Of a stretch of 64,000 bases of DNA, positions 36,245-49,000 are shown in pieces (the first letter of the stretch is position 1; each line of letters begins with the position of its first letter). The notes beneath the pieces are model-generated. The model searched no databases. It had not been told where the DNA came from and saw nothing but the letters and a program-made list of their open reading frames with translations. The translations under genes and the position numbers were made by a program. Source of the DNA: Ehretia macrophylla (lineage: Eukaryota; Streptophyta; Magnoliopsida; Boraginales; Ehretiaceae); assembly GCA_037974665.1 (NCBI GenBank), contig CM075775.1, forward strand, positions 40,574,152-40,638,151, read 5' to 3'.

Positions 36245-37894
36245 TTATGACATTTAATATATCCCATTACGAGGACAACAAAGTAGGTTGCCTCCGAGCA
36301 GTCATACGATTGTACATTGACAAGTAAACAAGCGGGGCACGATAAGACAAGTAATTTCACTTGAAAAGTACATGGAGTTATATGACATTAAACGGGCAGC
36401 CATGTAACGCACGTAAATCGAGTCATATAACTCATTTCAAAGCTCACGTAATCAATTAATAAGATTATTCATCATGCAACGGCATCTACGTGGGACCGGG
36501 TACAAGAAAGGCCTACTGGTCAACATGTAATCATCAAGATCGCATTTAGGGCTACAATGGCAACTACGGGCAGCCTATTAAACATATAATTAAACACGAT
36601 ATTCATAGGATCAACACTTAGTGAATTTACCTAGTCACTAGGGTTTCCATTTCGTGCTTACCCGTGCGATTAAGCCCCAAGTCAACTCAAAATCAATCTC
36701 AAGCCATGCATTGATTAGTTCATACACCTTCAAGTATTCAAAACAGTCAACACAACATCTCAATGCCACAATCCCAAGCATTTAATACAACAAGAGAAGC
36801 TACAATAATTTTTCTAAGCATATCACTAAGTGAAACCTTCACTGCAATGGGCTGTATTCTCACAATCTTTAAGACAAGCAAACAATCTCCAATGCCATTG
36901 AATAAGATGTCAAATTAAATCTTAAGAAGTGAACTATATTCAGAAACAAACCTCGCATCAATTGGAGTTTGGATTCAATAGTTGTAGCCAAAATAGTGGG
37001 ACTGCACAAAACTGTCCAGATTTGTACACATTTCAATACTTGTCGTTTTTGAGGTCCTTAGGGTCACATTTAGCCTTAGTCTATTTCTGACAAAAAGTCC
37101 AGAACTGAAAACTATAGCATCACACCAAATTTCATACATTTTGGATATCATTTACTAAGTCAAAACGGGTTTGTTCTACAAGGTCAGTGAATCTGCCAAA
37201 ACCTGCTTCATTTTTCCAGACTTCCAGATTTGGATACATTTTAATGATTTTCCATTTTGAGGACCTTAGAATCAAATTTAGCTTTGTCCTATTTCTTCGA
37301 AATATGTTCAGAATGGGAAAAACTAGTTACCTACCAATTTTTATGCATTTTCAACATAATTTACCCAGCCAAAATCACCTCACACCAACAAGACAGAAAG
37401 CTGTCACATGCACGATTTCATCTATCATCACATTCTAGCCCAAAATCTTGCCATGCATGGTTGTAAAAGCTTATGAACACACATATATCTCAAGTACAGA
37501 AGCAAAGACAAACATTTAATAGCATGCATGTGGTTTTTTGAAAGATTTTCAAGAAGGTTTAGCCCCCACCTTAGCAAAACAACAAGAAGATGCACAAGAC
37601 TCTTGGCAAAGCACAAAGTTGATCTTCTTCCTTGCTTAGCCGAGATACCACTCAATTTTCTCTATTTTTCCTAGCTTAGTGATCAATTTCTTAGTAGGTG
37701 CATGTGGTTAGAACAAGAAGAAAAGAAATGGAAGCTAGCAAACTCACCTAAGCCGAAATGGATGTTCAATAAGCTTGCATGTGTGTTTTCTTGCAACCTA
37801 GCTTGCTTAGTCGAGCTCCCTACCTTCTTGCTTGCCTTGATGAACCATGGAGTAATGAAGATGAGCTATGGAGTCTATAATATTCTGCTAGGGC

Positions 37895-37970
37895 CGAGAG
37901 AGAGAGAGAAGAATGAAAGGGAGGGAGAAGAATGAGAGGAAAATGAGAGAAATGAAAGAAAAATGAAAGC
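37895..37970 (-). repeat. GA/CT-rich tract (E3 LTR)
   Basis: GAGAGAGAGAGAAGAATGAAA-type purine run, equivalent to the CT tract of E1. Confidence 0.8.
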
Positions 37971-38419
37971 TTTTGCAATTGTTGAGGCTTGTGTCGGCCT
38001 TGGGCATAAAAATTTCAGACTTTTGTGTCTTCAAAAAGCATTTTGAAATTCCTAGCATGGGCAAGGAGCTTGTGTCGAAATGGTGGGGCTTTGGGGAGGG
38101 TTTGAGCTAATTTTTTATGCATTTGTGTCATAGAATTGTCATAGAATTGTCTAGATTTAATTTTGAATTAAGCAAGCAAGCAAAAATGTACACAAGGTGG
38201 TCGGCCAAGGCATGTAAAAATCTGATTTTTTGTTATCTTTTGAGCATTATTTAATTGTGTGTTTGAAAGTGCAAAAGAATAAGGAATAAAGAATAAGGAA
38301 TGTCTAGCTTTTTGTGAGATTTTGTCTTCTAGTGGGTTGAATTAGTAATTTAATATTAGTTAGTGGAATTTGTAGGATTAACTAATGATCTAGTGCTTCG
38401 TGTAAGGTGCTTTCTTGAT

Positions 38420-38645
38420 TAACGTGTGGGCACGCTTTCCTAGGTTTAGGGCACGTACTACGAGGCAAGGCATGAACTACGAGACGAATGCACATTTTCT
38501 AAGTAAATGCATGCAACCCTAAATGAATGCACGTAATTCAATGCAAGGCACATAAAACAAAACACGATTATTAAACCTAGGTCAAGGCACGCAAATCTAG
38601 GTTAGGGCACACGAAATGAGGTATTGCACACAAATCGAGGTCGGA
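38420..38645 (-). repeat. Degenerate GCACGTA-type short repeats (E3 3' LTR)
   Basis: Short form of the LTR-start repeat zone, with units such as GGGCACGTACTACG, ATGCACGTAATTC and GGCACGCAAATC. A second, slightly different copy lies in the 5' LTR remnant at about 39755-39980. Confidence 0.6.
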
Positions 38646-38652
38646 CCTCACA

Positions 38653-38665
38653 TCCTCCCCTTCTT
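38653..38665 (-). other. Polypurine tract of E3
   Basis: On the - strand AAGAAGGGGAGGA lies between the end of the pol frame (stop at 38695-38693) and the 3' LTR start. Distance and sequence fit the plus-strand primer site. Confidence 0.88.
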
Positions 38666-38692
38666 AAAAGAATTTCGTCCCGAAATTCAATA

Positions 38693-39601
38693 TTACCTTT
38701 GAAATAAAGCTGGATACTGTTGATCCATCTGGTCTTGCCTTTCCCACGTTGCTTTTTCAACTCCATGATGATCCCACAACACTTTCACCATTAGTATAGA
38801 TTTGTTGCACAATTCCCGATCTTGCTGGTCTAGGATCCGAATGGGCTTCTCTTCATAAGACAAGTTCTCCCGAAGCTGTAACGGTTCTGGCTCCAAGATA
38901 TGCAATGGATCAGGGTGATACTTCCGCATCATAGAAACATGAAAGATGTCGTGAATATTGGAGAGGTTTTTGGGTAGTGCCAGGCGATACGCTAATTTGC
39001 CAACCTTCTCAATTATCTCAAATGGTCCTACAAATCTCGGGCTCAACTTTTCACCCTTGTCGTGTTTAATCAGTCCCCTCCGGGGTGATATCTTCAAGAA
39101 CACCTTGTCGCCAACCTCAAACTCTAAGCTCCGTCTTCGTCGGTCTGCATAGCTCTTCTGCCTGCTTTGGGCGGTAAGCATCCGTTTCCGAATGAGGTGG
39201 ATATTATCAACAGTCTTCATAAGTTCAGGTAGAAGGGTCGGGTCAAAAGTCTTCATTTCACCTACTTCATCCCAATAAATTGGGGATCGACACTTACGTC
39301 TATACAATGCCTCAAATGGGGCCATCCCGATAGTGGCTTGATAGATGTTATTATAAACGAACTCCGCTAGAGACAAATATTTCTCCCAACCTTTCCCGAA
39401 GTCTAAAACACACACCCTCAGCATATCTTCCAGAATCTGAATAGTTCTCTTCGATTGTCCATCAGTCTGAGGGTGATAAGCCGTACTGAAACTCAACTTC
39501 GTTCCCAAAGCTTCATGCAATCTCTTCCAAAATCGGGAAGTAAAACGAGGATCCCTATCTGATACAATACTCACAGGCATCCCGTGCAATCTTACAATCT
39601 C
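38693..39601 (-). pseudogene. pol: Ty3/gypsy pol C-terminus: partial integrase with chromodomain-like tail
   Basis: This is a fragment of about 302 codons with no true start; it begins at the deletion junction with EIVRLHG. Counting from the M/L at 39589: SDRDPRFTS carries the second catalytic Asp (residue 11); the DGQS motif ends at residue 46 and residue 47, exactly 35 residues after that Asp, should be the catalytic Glu but is Lys (codon 39451-39449). [17 protein letters not shown] (80-96) and the GPF...Y GPY/F module (188-201) follow. The tail [16 protein letters not shown] matches chromodomain-type C-termini of plant chromoviruses. The first Asp and the zinc-binding HHCC domain are deleted. 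It cannot make active integrase. The frame is otherwise intact to its TAA. Confidence 0.93.
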
Positions 39602-39690
39602 TAGTGGGTTGAATTAGTAATTTAAGGAATAAGGAATGTCTAGCTTTTTGTGAGATTTTGTCTTCTAGTGGGTTGAATTAGCAATTTAAT
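39598..39690 (-). other. Deletion junction with ~24-bp templated filler in E3
   Basis: Between integrase text (ending at about 39601) and the 5' LTR remnant lies CTAGTGGGTTGAATTAGTAA plus TTTA. The same words occur again about 75 bp further on in normal LTR context (about 39674-39696). The filler therefore seems copied from the adjacent LTR during end joining. Confidence 0.7.
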
Positions 39691-39987
39691 ATTAGTTAGT
39701 AGAGTTTGTAGGATTAATTAATGATCTAGTGCTTCGTGTAAGATGCTTTCTTGATTAGCGTATGGGCACGCTTTCCTAGGTTTAGGGCATATACTACGAG
39801 GTAGAGCACGAACTACGAGACGAATACATGTTTTCCAAGTAAATGCACGCAACCCTAAATGTATGCACGTAATTCAATGCAAGGCACACAAAATGAAACA
39901 CGAGTCTTAAACCTAGGTCAAGGCATGCAAATCTAGATAGGGCACACGAAATGAGGTATCGCATGCAAATCAAGGTCAGGCTTCACA
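39624..39987 (-). mobile_element. E3 5' LTR remnant (~0.37 kb)
   Basis: It matches about 38290-38652, the first part of the 3' LTR, on the - strand starting TGTGAAGCCTGACCTTG. It differs from the 3' LTR by scattered substitutions and small indels. The rest of this LTR was deleted. Confidence 0.85.
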
Positions 39988-42900
39988 GAATCCCACGGCA
40001 CCTTAGGCAAGACAACTTCGCTTCACGTAGAGGCTGGGCTCGCAAACTGAGGGCGTGGGGCTTAGGACCAGGACTCCGTCGCTCCTTTGCCCATAACTTT
40101 TGATCTGTAAGGAGTTACGCGACACACAACATACCGTTTGAAGGCTCTCCAAGAGCTCTACAACGAGGGCAACAAGCCTGCTTGGCTGCGCTTGTTTTTG
40201 GAGCCCAAAATTGAATGTTTTCATCAGTTTTGGGACACTTTTATTCTTTAGCGCTGTTTTTCTGTCCCGGATCGTACGTCGTGAGCCTAGAAAAGGACGA
40301 CAACCTAATCCATCACATTTCTATTATCGAATCCCATGGCACCTTGGGCAAGACAACTTCGCTTCACGTAGAGGCTGGGCTCGCAAATCGAGGGCGTGGG
40401 GCTTGGGACAACGTCTCCGTCGCTCTGGTGCCCGTAACTTTTGATCCGTAAAGAGGTACGCGGCGCACAGCATATCGTTGGAAAGCTCTCCGAGAGCTTT
40501 ACATCGTAGATAGCAAGCCTGCTCGTCTATGCCTTTTTTGGAGCCCAAAATTGAACATTTTTATCAGTTTCAGGATACTTTTCTTTTTTTGCACTGTTTT
40601 TCCGTCCCGGATCGTACAACGTGTCCCGCAAAAAGGACGACAAGCTAACCTATCACATTTCTATTTTCGAATCCCACGGCACCTTGGGCAAGACAACTTC
40701 TCTTCACATAGAGGCTGGGCCTACAAACCGAGGGCGTAGGGCTTTGGACAACGTCTCCGTCGCTCAGATGCCCATTACTTTTGATCTGTAAGGAGTTATG
40801 CGGCGCACAACATACCGTTGGAAAGCTCTCCGAGAGCTCTACAACGGGGGCAGCAAGCTTGCTCGACTGCGCCTATTTTTGGACTCCAAATTCGAACGTT
40901 TTTATCAGTTTTGGGATACTTTTCTTCTTTTCGTTGTTTTTCTCTCCCGGATCGTACGTCATGAGCCGCGAAAAGGACGACAACCTAATCCATCACGTTT
41001 CTATTATTGAATCCCACAGAACCTTGGGCAAGACAACTTCGCTTCACGTAGAGGCTGGGCCGGAAAACCGAGGGCGTGGGGCTTGGGACCAAGTCTCCGT
41101 CGCTCATTTGCCCATAACTTTTGATCTGCAAGGAGTTACGCGGCGTACAACATACCGTTGGAAAGCTCTCCGAGAGCTCTACGATGGGGGCAGCATGCCT
41201 GCTCGGCTGCGCTTGTTTTCGGAGCCCAAAATTGAACGTTTTCATCAGTTTTGGGACACTTTTCTTCTTTTACGCTATTTTTCTGTCTCGGATCGTGCGT
41301 CGTGAGCCTATAAAAGGACGAAAACCTAATCGATCAGATTTCTGTTATCGAATCCCACGGCACCTTAGACAAGACAACTTCGCTTCACGTAGAGGCTGGG
41401 CCCGCAAATAGATGGCGCGGGGCTTGGGACCAAGTCTCCGTCGGTCCTTTGCCCATAACTTTTGATCCGTAAGGAGTTATGTGGCACACAACATACTGTT
41501 GCAAAACTCTCCGAGAGCTCTACGACGGGGGCAGCAAGCCTGCCTGGCTGCGCTTACTTTCGGAGATCAAAATTGAACATTTTCATCAGTTTTAGGATAC
41601 TTTTCTTCTTTTGCACGGTTTTTCCTTTCCGGATCGTACGTTGTGAGCCTAGAAAAGGACAACAACCTAATCCATCACATTTCTATTTTAGAATCCCACG
41701 GCACCTTGGGAAAAACAACTTCGCTTCACGTAGAGCCTGGGCCCGTAAACTGAGGGCGTGGGGCTTGGGACAACGTCTCCGTCGCTCCGGTGCCCAAAAC
41801 TTTTGATCCGTAAGGAGTTACGCGGCGCACAACATACCATTGGAAAGCTCTCCGAGAGGTCTACGTCGTAGGCAGCATGCCTGCTCGTCTACACCTGTTT
41901 TCGGAGCCCAAAATCAAATGTTTTGATCAGTTTTGGGACGCTTTTCTTCTTTTGTGCTTTTTTTCCTTCCTGGATCGTACGTCGTGAGCCTAGAAAAGGA
42001 TGACTACCTAATCCATCACATTTCTGTTATCGAACCCCACGGCACCTTGGACAAGACAATTTCGCTTCACATAGAGGCTGGGCTCGCAAATTGAGGGTGT
42101 AAGGCTACGGACAACGTCTCCGTCGCTCCGCTGCCCATAACTTTTGATCCGTAATGAGTTACGCGGCGCCTAGCTTACCGTTGGAAAGCTCTCTGAGAGC
42201 TCTACCTTAGGGGCAGCAATCCTGCTTGGCTACACCTATTTTCGGAGCCCAAAATCGAACGTTTTCATCAGTTTTGGTACACTTATCTACTTTTGTGCTG
42301 TTTATTAGTCCCGGATCGAATGTCGTGAGCCGCGAAAAGGACGACAACCTAGTCCATCATATTTTTATTACCGAATCCTACGACACTTTGAGCAAGACAA
42401 CTTCGCTTCACGTAGAGGTTGGGCCTGCAAACCGAGGACTTACGGATTGGGACCAAGTTTGCGTCGCTCCTTTGCCTATAACATTTGATCCGTAAGGAGT
42501 TACGTGGTGCACAGCATACTGTTGGAAAGCTCTCTGAGAGCTCTACGACGACGGAAGAAAGCCTGCTAGGCTGCGCTTGTTTTCGGAGCCCAAAATCGAA
42601 TGTTTTCATCAATTTTGGGACATTTTTCTTCGTTTTCGCTGTTTTTCTGTCCCAGATCGCACGTCTTGAGCCGCGAAAAGGACGAGAACCTAATCCATCA
42701 CATTTCTATTATTGAATCCCACGGCACCTTCGGCAAGACAACTTTGCTTCATGTAGATGCTGGGCCCGTAAACCGAGGGCGTGGTGCTTGGGACCAAGTC
42801 TCTGTCGCTCTTTTACCCATAAATTTTGATCTGCACGGAGTTACGCGGCACACAGCATACCGTTGGAATGCTCTCCAAGAGCTCTACGACGGGGGTAGCA

Positions 42901-45900
42901 AGCCTGCTCGGCTGCGATTGTTTCAAAGCCCAAAATCGAACGTTTTCATCAGTTTTGGGATACTTTTCTTTTTTGCGCTGTTTTTTCGTCCGGGATCGTA
43001 CGTCGTGAGCCGTGAAAAGGACTACTACCTAATCCATCACATTTCTATTAAAGAATTCCACGGCACCTTGGGCAAGACAACTACGCTTCATGTAGAGGCT
43101 GGGCCCGCAAACCGAGGGCGTGGGGCTTTGGACCAAGTCTCCGTCGCTCCTTTGCCCATAACTTTTGATCCGTAAGGAGTTACGTGGCGCACATCATATC
43201 ATTGGAAAGCTCTCCGAGAGGTTTACGTCGCACGCAGCAAGCCTGCTCTTCTACGCCTTTTTTTGAAGCCCAAAATCGAACGTTTTGATCAGTTTTGGGA
43301 CGCTTTTCTTCTTTTGCACTGTTTTTCCTTCCTGGATCGTACGTCGTGAGCCTAGAAAAAGACGACAACCTAATCCATCACATTTCTATTATCGAATCCC
43401 ACAGCACCTTGGACAAGACAACTTCCCTTCTCGTAGAGCCTGGGCCCGCAAACCGAGGGCGTCACGCTTGCTACCAGGTCTCCATTGCTCCGGTGCCCAT
43501 AACGTTTGATCCGTAAGGAGTTACGAGGCGTAAAGCATACCGTTGGAAAGCACTCCGAGTGCTTTACCTCAGAAGCAGCAATCCTGCTCGGCTACAACTG
43601 CTTTCGGATCCCAAAACCGAACATTTTCATCAGTTTCGGGATACTTTTCTACTTTTCTGCTATTTTTTTATCCCGGATCGTGTGTCGTGAGCCGCGAAAA
43701 GGACGACAACATAATCCATGACATTTCTATTATCGAATCCCACGGTACCTTGGGCAAGACAACTTCACTTCACATAGAGGCTGGGCCCGCAAACCGAGGG
43801 CGTGCAGCTTGGGACCAAGTCTGCGTCGCTCATTTACCCATAACTTTTGATCCGTAAAGAGTTACGCGGCGCATAGCATACTATTGGAAAGCTTTCCGAG
43901 AGCTCTATGACGAGGCAAGCAAGCCTGCTCGGCTGCGCTTATTTTCGAAGCCCAAAATCGAACATTTTCATCAGTTTTGGGATATTTTTCTTCTTTTTCG
44001 TTGTTTTTCTGTTCTGGATCGTACGTCATGAGCCGCGAAAAGGACGACAACCTAATCCATCACATTTCAATTATTGAATCCCACGACACCTTTGGCAAGA
44101 CAACTTCGTTTCATGTAGATGCTGGGCCCACAAACTGAGGGTGTGGTGCTTGGGACCAAGTCTTCGTCACTCTTTTACCCATAACCTTTGATCTGTAAGG
44201 AGTTACGCGGCGCACAACAAACCGTTGGAAAGCCCTCCGAGAGCTCTACGACGGGGGCAGCAATCCTGCTCGGCTGTGCCTGTTTTCTGTGCCCAAAATC
44301 GAACATTTTCATTAGTTTCTGGATACTATTCTTCTTTTGCGCTATTTTTTCGTCCCGGATTATACGTCGTGAGCCGCGAAAAGGAAGACAACCTAATCCA
44401 TCACAGTTCTATTATCGAATCCCATGGCATCTTTGGCAAGGCAACTTAGCTTAACGTAGAAGCTAGGCCCGCAAACCGAGGACGTGGGGATGGAGACCAA
44501 GTCTCCGTTGCTCCTTTGCCCATAACTTTTGATCCGTAAGGAGTTACGTGGCGCACAACATACAGTTGGAAAGCTCCTCGGGAGCTCTATGACGAGGGCA
44601 GAAACTTGCTCGCCTGCCCTTGTTTTCGGAGATGAAAATGAAACGTTTTCTTCAGTTTCATGATAATTTTATTCCTTTGCACTGTTTTTCCGTCCCTAAT
44701 CGTACGTCGTGAGCCGTGAAAAGGACGACAACCTAATCCACCACATTTCTATTACTGAATCCCATGGTACCTTGGGTAAGACAACTTCGCCTCCTGTAGA
44801 GGCTAGTCCCACAAACCGAGGGCGTAGGGCTTGGGACCAGGTCTCCGTCGCTCCGGTGGCCATAACTTTTGATCCATAAGGAGTTACACGGCGCACAGCA
44901 TACCATTGGAAAGCTCTCCGAGAACTCTACGACGGGGGCAGCAAGCCTGCTATGCATTGCTAGTTTTTGGAGCCAAAAATTGAACATTTTCATCAGTTTT
45001 GGGACACTTTTCTTCTTTTGCGCTGTTTTTCCGTCCCGGATCGTACGTTGTGAGCCGTGAAAAGGATGAAAACCTAATCAAACACATTTCTATTACCAAA
45101 TCCCACAGTACCTTGGGCAAAACAACTTCGCTTCACGTAGAGGCTAGGCCTGCAAACTGAGTGCGTGGGGCCTGGGACCAGGTCTCCGTCGCTTCGGTGC
45201 CCATAACTTTTTATCCGTAAGGAGTTACGCGGCGTACAACATATCGTTGGAAAGATTTCTGAGAGTTCTACATCATAGGCAGCAAGCCTGCTCGACTACG
45301 CATATTTTTGGAGCCCAAAATTGAATATTTTTATCAGTTTCGGGATATTTTTCTCCTTTTGCGCTATTTTTCTGTCCCGAATCGTACAACGTATGCCGCG
45401 AAAAGGAGGACGAGCTAATCCAGCACATTTCTATTATTGAATCCCACAGCACCTTGGGTAAGCCAACTTCTCTTCACGTAGAGGCTGGGCCTGCAAACTG
45501 AGGGCGTCAGGCTTGGGACAACGTCTCCATCGCTCCGGTGCCCATAACTTTTGATGCGTAATGAGTTACGCAGTGCCCAGCATCCCGTTGGAAAGCTCTA
45601 CGAGAGCTCTACATCTGGGCCAACAAGCCTGCTCGGCTGCGCCTGTTTTTAGTGCCCAAAATCGAACGTTTTAATCAGTTTCAGGACACTTTTCTTCTTC
45701 TGTGCTAATTTCTGTCTTGGATCGTACGTCGTGATCCGCGAAAAGGACAATAACCTAATCCATCACATTTCTATTATCGAATCCCACCGTACCTTGGGCA
45801 ACACAACTTCGATTCACGTAGAGACTGGGACCGCAAACCGAGGGCGTGGGGCTTGGGACCAAGTCTCCGTCGCACCTTTGCCCATAACTTTTGATCCGTA

Positions 45901-46569
45901 AGGAGTTACGCAGCGCACAGCATGCCGTTGAAAAGCTCTCTGAGAGCTCTACGACTCGGGCAGCAAGCCTGCTCGGCTGCGCCTGTTTTCGGAGCCCAAA
46001 ATTGAACGTTTTCATCAGTTTTGGGATACTTTTCTTCCTTTGCGCTATTTTTCCGTCCCTGATCGTACATCATGAGCATAGAAAAGGACGACATCCTAAT
46101 CCATCACATTTCTGTTATTGAATCCCACTGCACCTTGGGCAAGACAACTTCGCTTCACGTAGAGGCTGGGCTCGCAAACCGAGGGCGTGGGGCTTGGGAC
46201 CAAGTCTCCATCGCTCATTTGCCCATAACTTTCGATCCGTAAGGAGTTACGCGGCGCAAAACATGCCGTTGGAATACTCTCCGAGAGCTCTACGAGGAGG
46301 GCAGAAAGCATGCTCGGCTGCGCTTGTTTTCGGAGCCCAAAATTCAACGTTTTCATCAGTTTTGGGATACTTTTCTTCCTTTACGCTATTTTTCTATCCT
46401 AGATCGTACGTCATGAGCCTAGAAAAGGACGATATCCTAATCCATCACATTTTTGTTATCGAATCCCACTGCACATTGGGCAAGACAACTTCGCTTCACG
46501 TAGAGGCTGGGCCCGCAAACTGATGGCGCAAGGCTTGGGACAACGTCTCCGTCGCTTCGGTGCCCATAA

Positions 46570-49000
46570 CTTTTGATCCGTAAGGAGTTATGCGGCGCAC
46601 AACATACCGTTGGAAATCTCTCCGAGTGCTCTACATCATAGGCAGCAAGCCTGCTCGTCTACACTTGTTTTGGGAGCCCAAAATTGAATGTTTTTATCAG
46701 TTTCGGGATACTTTTCTTCTTTTGCGCTGTTTTTCCGTCTCGGATTGTACAACGTGTGCCGCGAAAATTACGACGAGCTAATCCATCACATTTCTATTAT
46801 CGAATCCCATGGCACCTTGGGCAAGCCAACTTCTCTTCACGTAGAGGTTGGGCCCGCATACCGAGGGTGTAAGGCTTGGGACAACGTCTCCATCGCTCCG
46901 ATACCCATAACTTTTGATCCGTAATGAGTTACGCGGTGCATAGCATACCTTTGGAAAGCTCTCCGAGAGCTCTACGTCGGGGGCAGCAAGTCTTCTTAGC
47001 TGTGCCTATTTTCTATGCCCAAAATCGAACGTTTTAATCAGTTTCAAGACACCTTTCTTCTTTTGCGCTAATTTTCTGTACCGGATCGTACGTCGTGAGC
47101 CGTGAAAAGAATGACAACCTAATCCATCACATTTCTATTATCGAATCCTATGGCACCTTGGGCTGGACAACTTCGCTTCACGTAGAGGCTGGGCCCGCAA
47201 ACCGAGGGCTTAGGGCTTGGGACCAAGTCTTCGTCGCTCCTTTGCCCATAACTTTTGATCCGTAAGGAGTTATGCGGACCACAACATACTGTTGGAAAGC
47301 TCTCTGAGAGCTCTACGACGAGGGCAGCAAGCCTGGTCAGCTGTCCTTGTTTTCAGAGATCAAAATCGAACGTTTTCATCAGTTTTGAGATATTTTTCTT
47401 CTTTTGCACTGTTTTTCTTTCCCAGATAATACGTCGTGAGCCGTGAAAAGGACGACAACGTAATCTATCACATTTCTATTATTGAATCCCACTGTACCTT
47501 GGGCAAGACAACTTCGCTTCACGTAGAGGTTGGGCCCACAAACTAAGGGCGTAGGGCTTGGGACAACGTTTCCGTCGCTCCGGTGCCCATAACTTTTGAT
47601 CAGTAAGGAGTTACGCGGCGCACAACATATTGTTGGAAAGCTCTCCGAGAGCTTTACGTCATAGGCAGCAAGCCTGCTCGTCTACGTCTGCTTTTGGAGC
47701 ACAAAATTGAACATTTTTATCAGTTTCGGGATACTTTTCTTCTTTTTCGCTGTTTTTCTGTCCCGGATCGTACAACGTGTGCCACAAAAAGGACGACGAG
47801 CTAATCCATCACATTTCTATTATCAAATCCCACGGTACCTTGGGTAAGCCAACTTCTCTTCATGTAGGGGCTGGGCCCGCAAACCGAGGGCGTAAGGCTT
47901 GGGACAACGTCTCCATCGCTTCGGTGCCCATAACTTTTGATCTATAATGAGTTACGCAGTGCACAACATACCTTTGGAAAGCTCTCCGAGAGCTCTACTT
48001 CGAGGGCAACAACCTTGCTGAGCTGTGCCTGTTTTCGGTGCCCAAAATTGATCGTTTTAATTAGTTTCAGGACACTTCTCTTCTTTTGCACTGATTTTCT
48101 ATCCCAGATCGTACGTCGTGAGCAGCGAAATGGACGACAGCCTAATCCATCACATTTCTATTATCGAATCTCATGGCACCTTGGGGAAGACAACTTGCTT
48201 CACGTAGAGGCTGGGCTCGCAAACCGAGGGCGTGGGGCCTGTGACCAAGTCTGCATCGTTCCATGGCCCATAACTTTTGATCCGTAAGGAGTTATGCAGC
48301 GCACAAGATACCATTGGAAAGCTCTCTGAGAGCTCTATGACTGGGTTAGCAAGCCTGCTCGGCTGCCATTGTTTTCAGAGATCAAAATTCAACGTTTTCA
48401 TCAATTTTGGGATACTTTTCTTCTTTTGCACTGTTTTTCCTTCCCGGATCGTACGTCGTGAGCCTAGAAAAGGACGACAACCTAATCCATCACATTTCTA
48501 TTATTGAATCCCACGGCAACTTGGGCAAGACAACTTCGCTTCATTTAGAGGCTGGGACGCAAACTGATGGCGTAGGGCTTGGAACAACGTCCCCATCGCT
48601 CCGGTGCCCATAACTTTTGATCCGTAAGGAGTTATGCGGCGCACAGCATACCGTTGGAAAGCTCTCCGAGAGCTCTACGTCATAGGCAGCAAGCCTGCTC
48701 GTCAACGCCTATTTTCGGAGCCCAAAATTGAACATTTTTATGACTTTCGGGATACTTTTCTTCTTTTTCACTGTTTTTCCATCCCGGATCTTACAACGTG
48801 TGCCGCAAAAAGGACAACGAGCTAACCCATCACATTTCTATTATCAAATCCCACGGCACCTTGGGCCAGACAACTTCTCTTTACGTAGAGGCTGGGCCTG
48901 CAAACCGAGGGCGTAAGGCTTGGGACAACGTCTCCATCGCTCCGGTGCCCATAACTTTTGATCTGTAATATGTTACACGGTGCACAACATACCGTTGGAA
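46570..49000 (+). repeat. Three-monomer higher-order repeat in array D
   Basis: A distinctive variant with TACAACGTGTGCC and GACGAGCTAATCC recurs at 46748, 47769 and 48792, that is every ~1021-1023 bp or three monomers. After the first two it is followed by a monomer with GTTTTAATYAGTTTC and a GCTAATTTTCTG or ACTGATTTTCTA variant. Further copies of the first variant occur at 40618, 45386, 51178 and 53905 with wider spacing. Confidence 0.75.

Larger units (their letters stand above)
35058..38652 (-). mobile_element. E3 3' LTR, complete (3595 bp)
   Basis: On the - strand it starts TGTGAGGTCCGACCTCG and ends GAGTTGGGGCGTGACA. It is one base longer than solo LTR E1. Contents and order match E1 in reverse complement. 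Confidence 0.92.
35058..39987 (-). mobile_element. E3: internally deleted Ty3/gypsy chromovirus (Tekay/Del-like)
   Basis: In element orientation: 5' LTR remnant 39987-~39624, filler and deletion junction near 39600, pol C-terminus 39601-38693, polypurine tract 38665-38653, complete 3' LTR 38652-35058. GAATC duplications flank it, so the insertion itself was complete. Later deletion removed about 3.2 kb of 5' LTR, the primer site, gag, protease, reverse transcriptase, RNase H and most of integrase. LTR length and a chromodomain-like C-terminus favour the Tekay/Del clade. Clade assignment is by recall of family motifs and needs a tree. Confidence 0.88.

Noticed and set aside
42600-43175. Long open frames in the satellite (up to 191-207 codons, also 40781-41305 and 59172-59795) as genes
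   Set aside because: They are satellite monomers read through by chance when a small indel changes the frame. The period of 340/341 shifts frame each unit, several frames on both strands are equally open, there is no family resemblance, and starts are often non-ATG.
44590-44650. Extra member of the 42-bp duplication subfamily in array D
   Set aside because: It has the GCTCGCCTGCCCTTGTTTTC spelling but only one copy of the unit, so it is a relative without the duplication.
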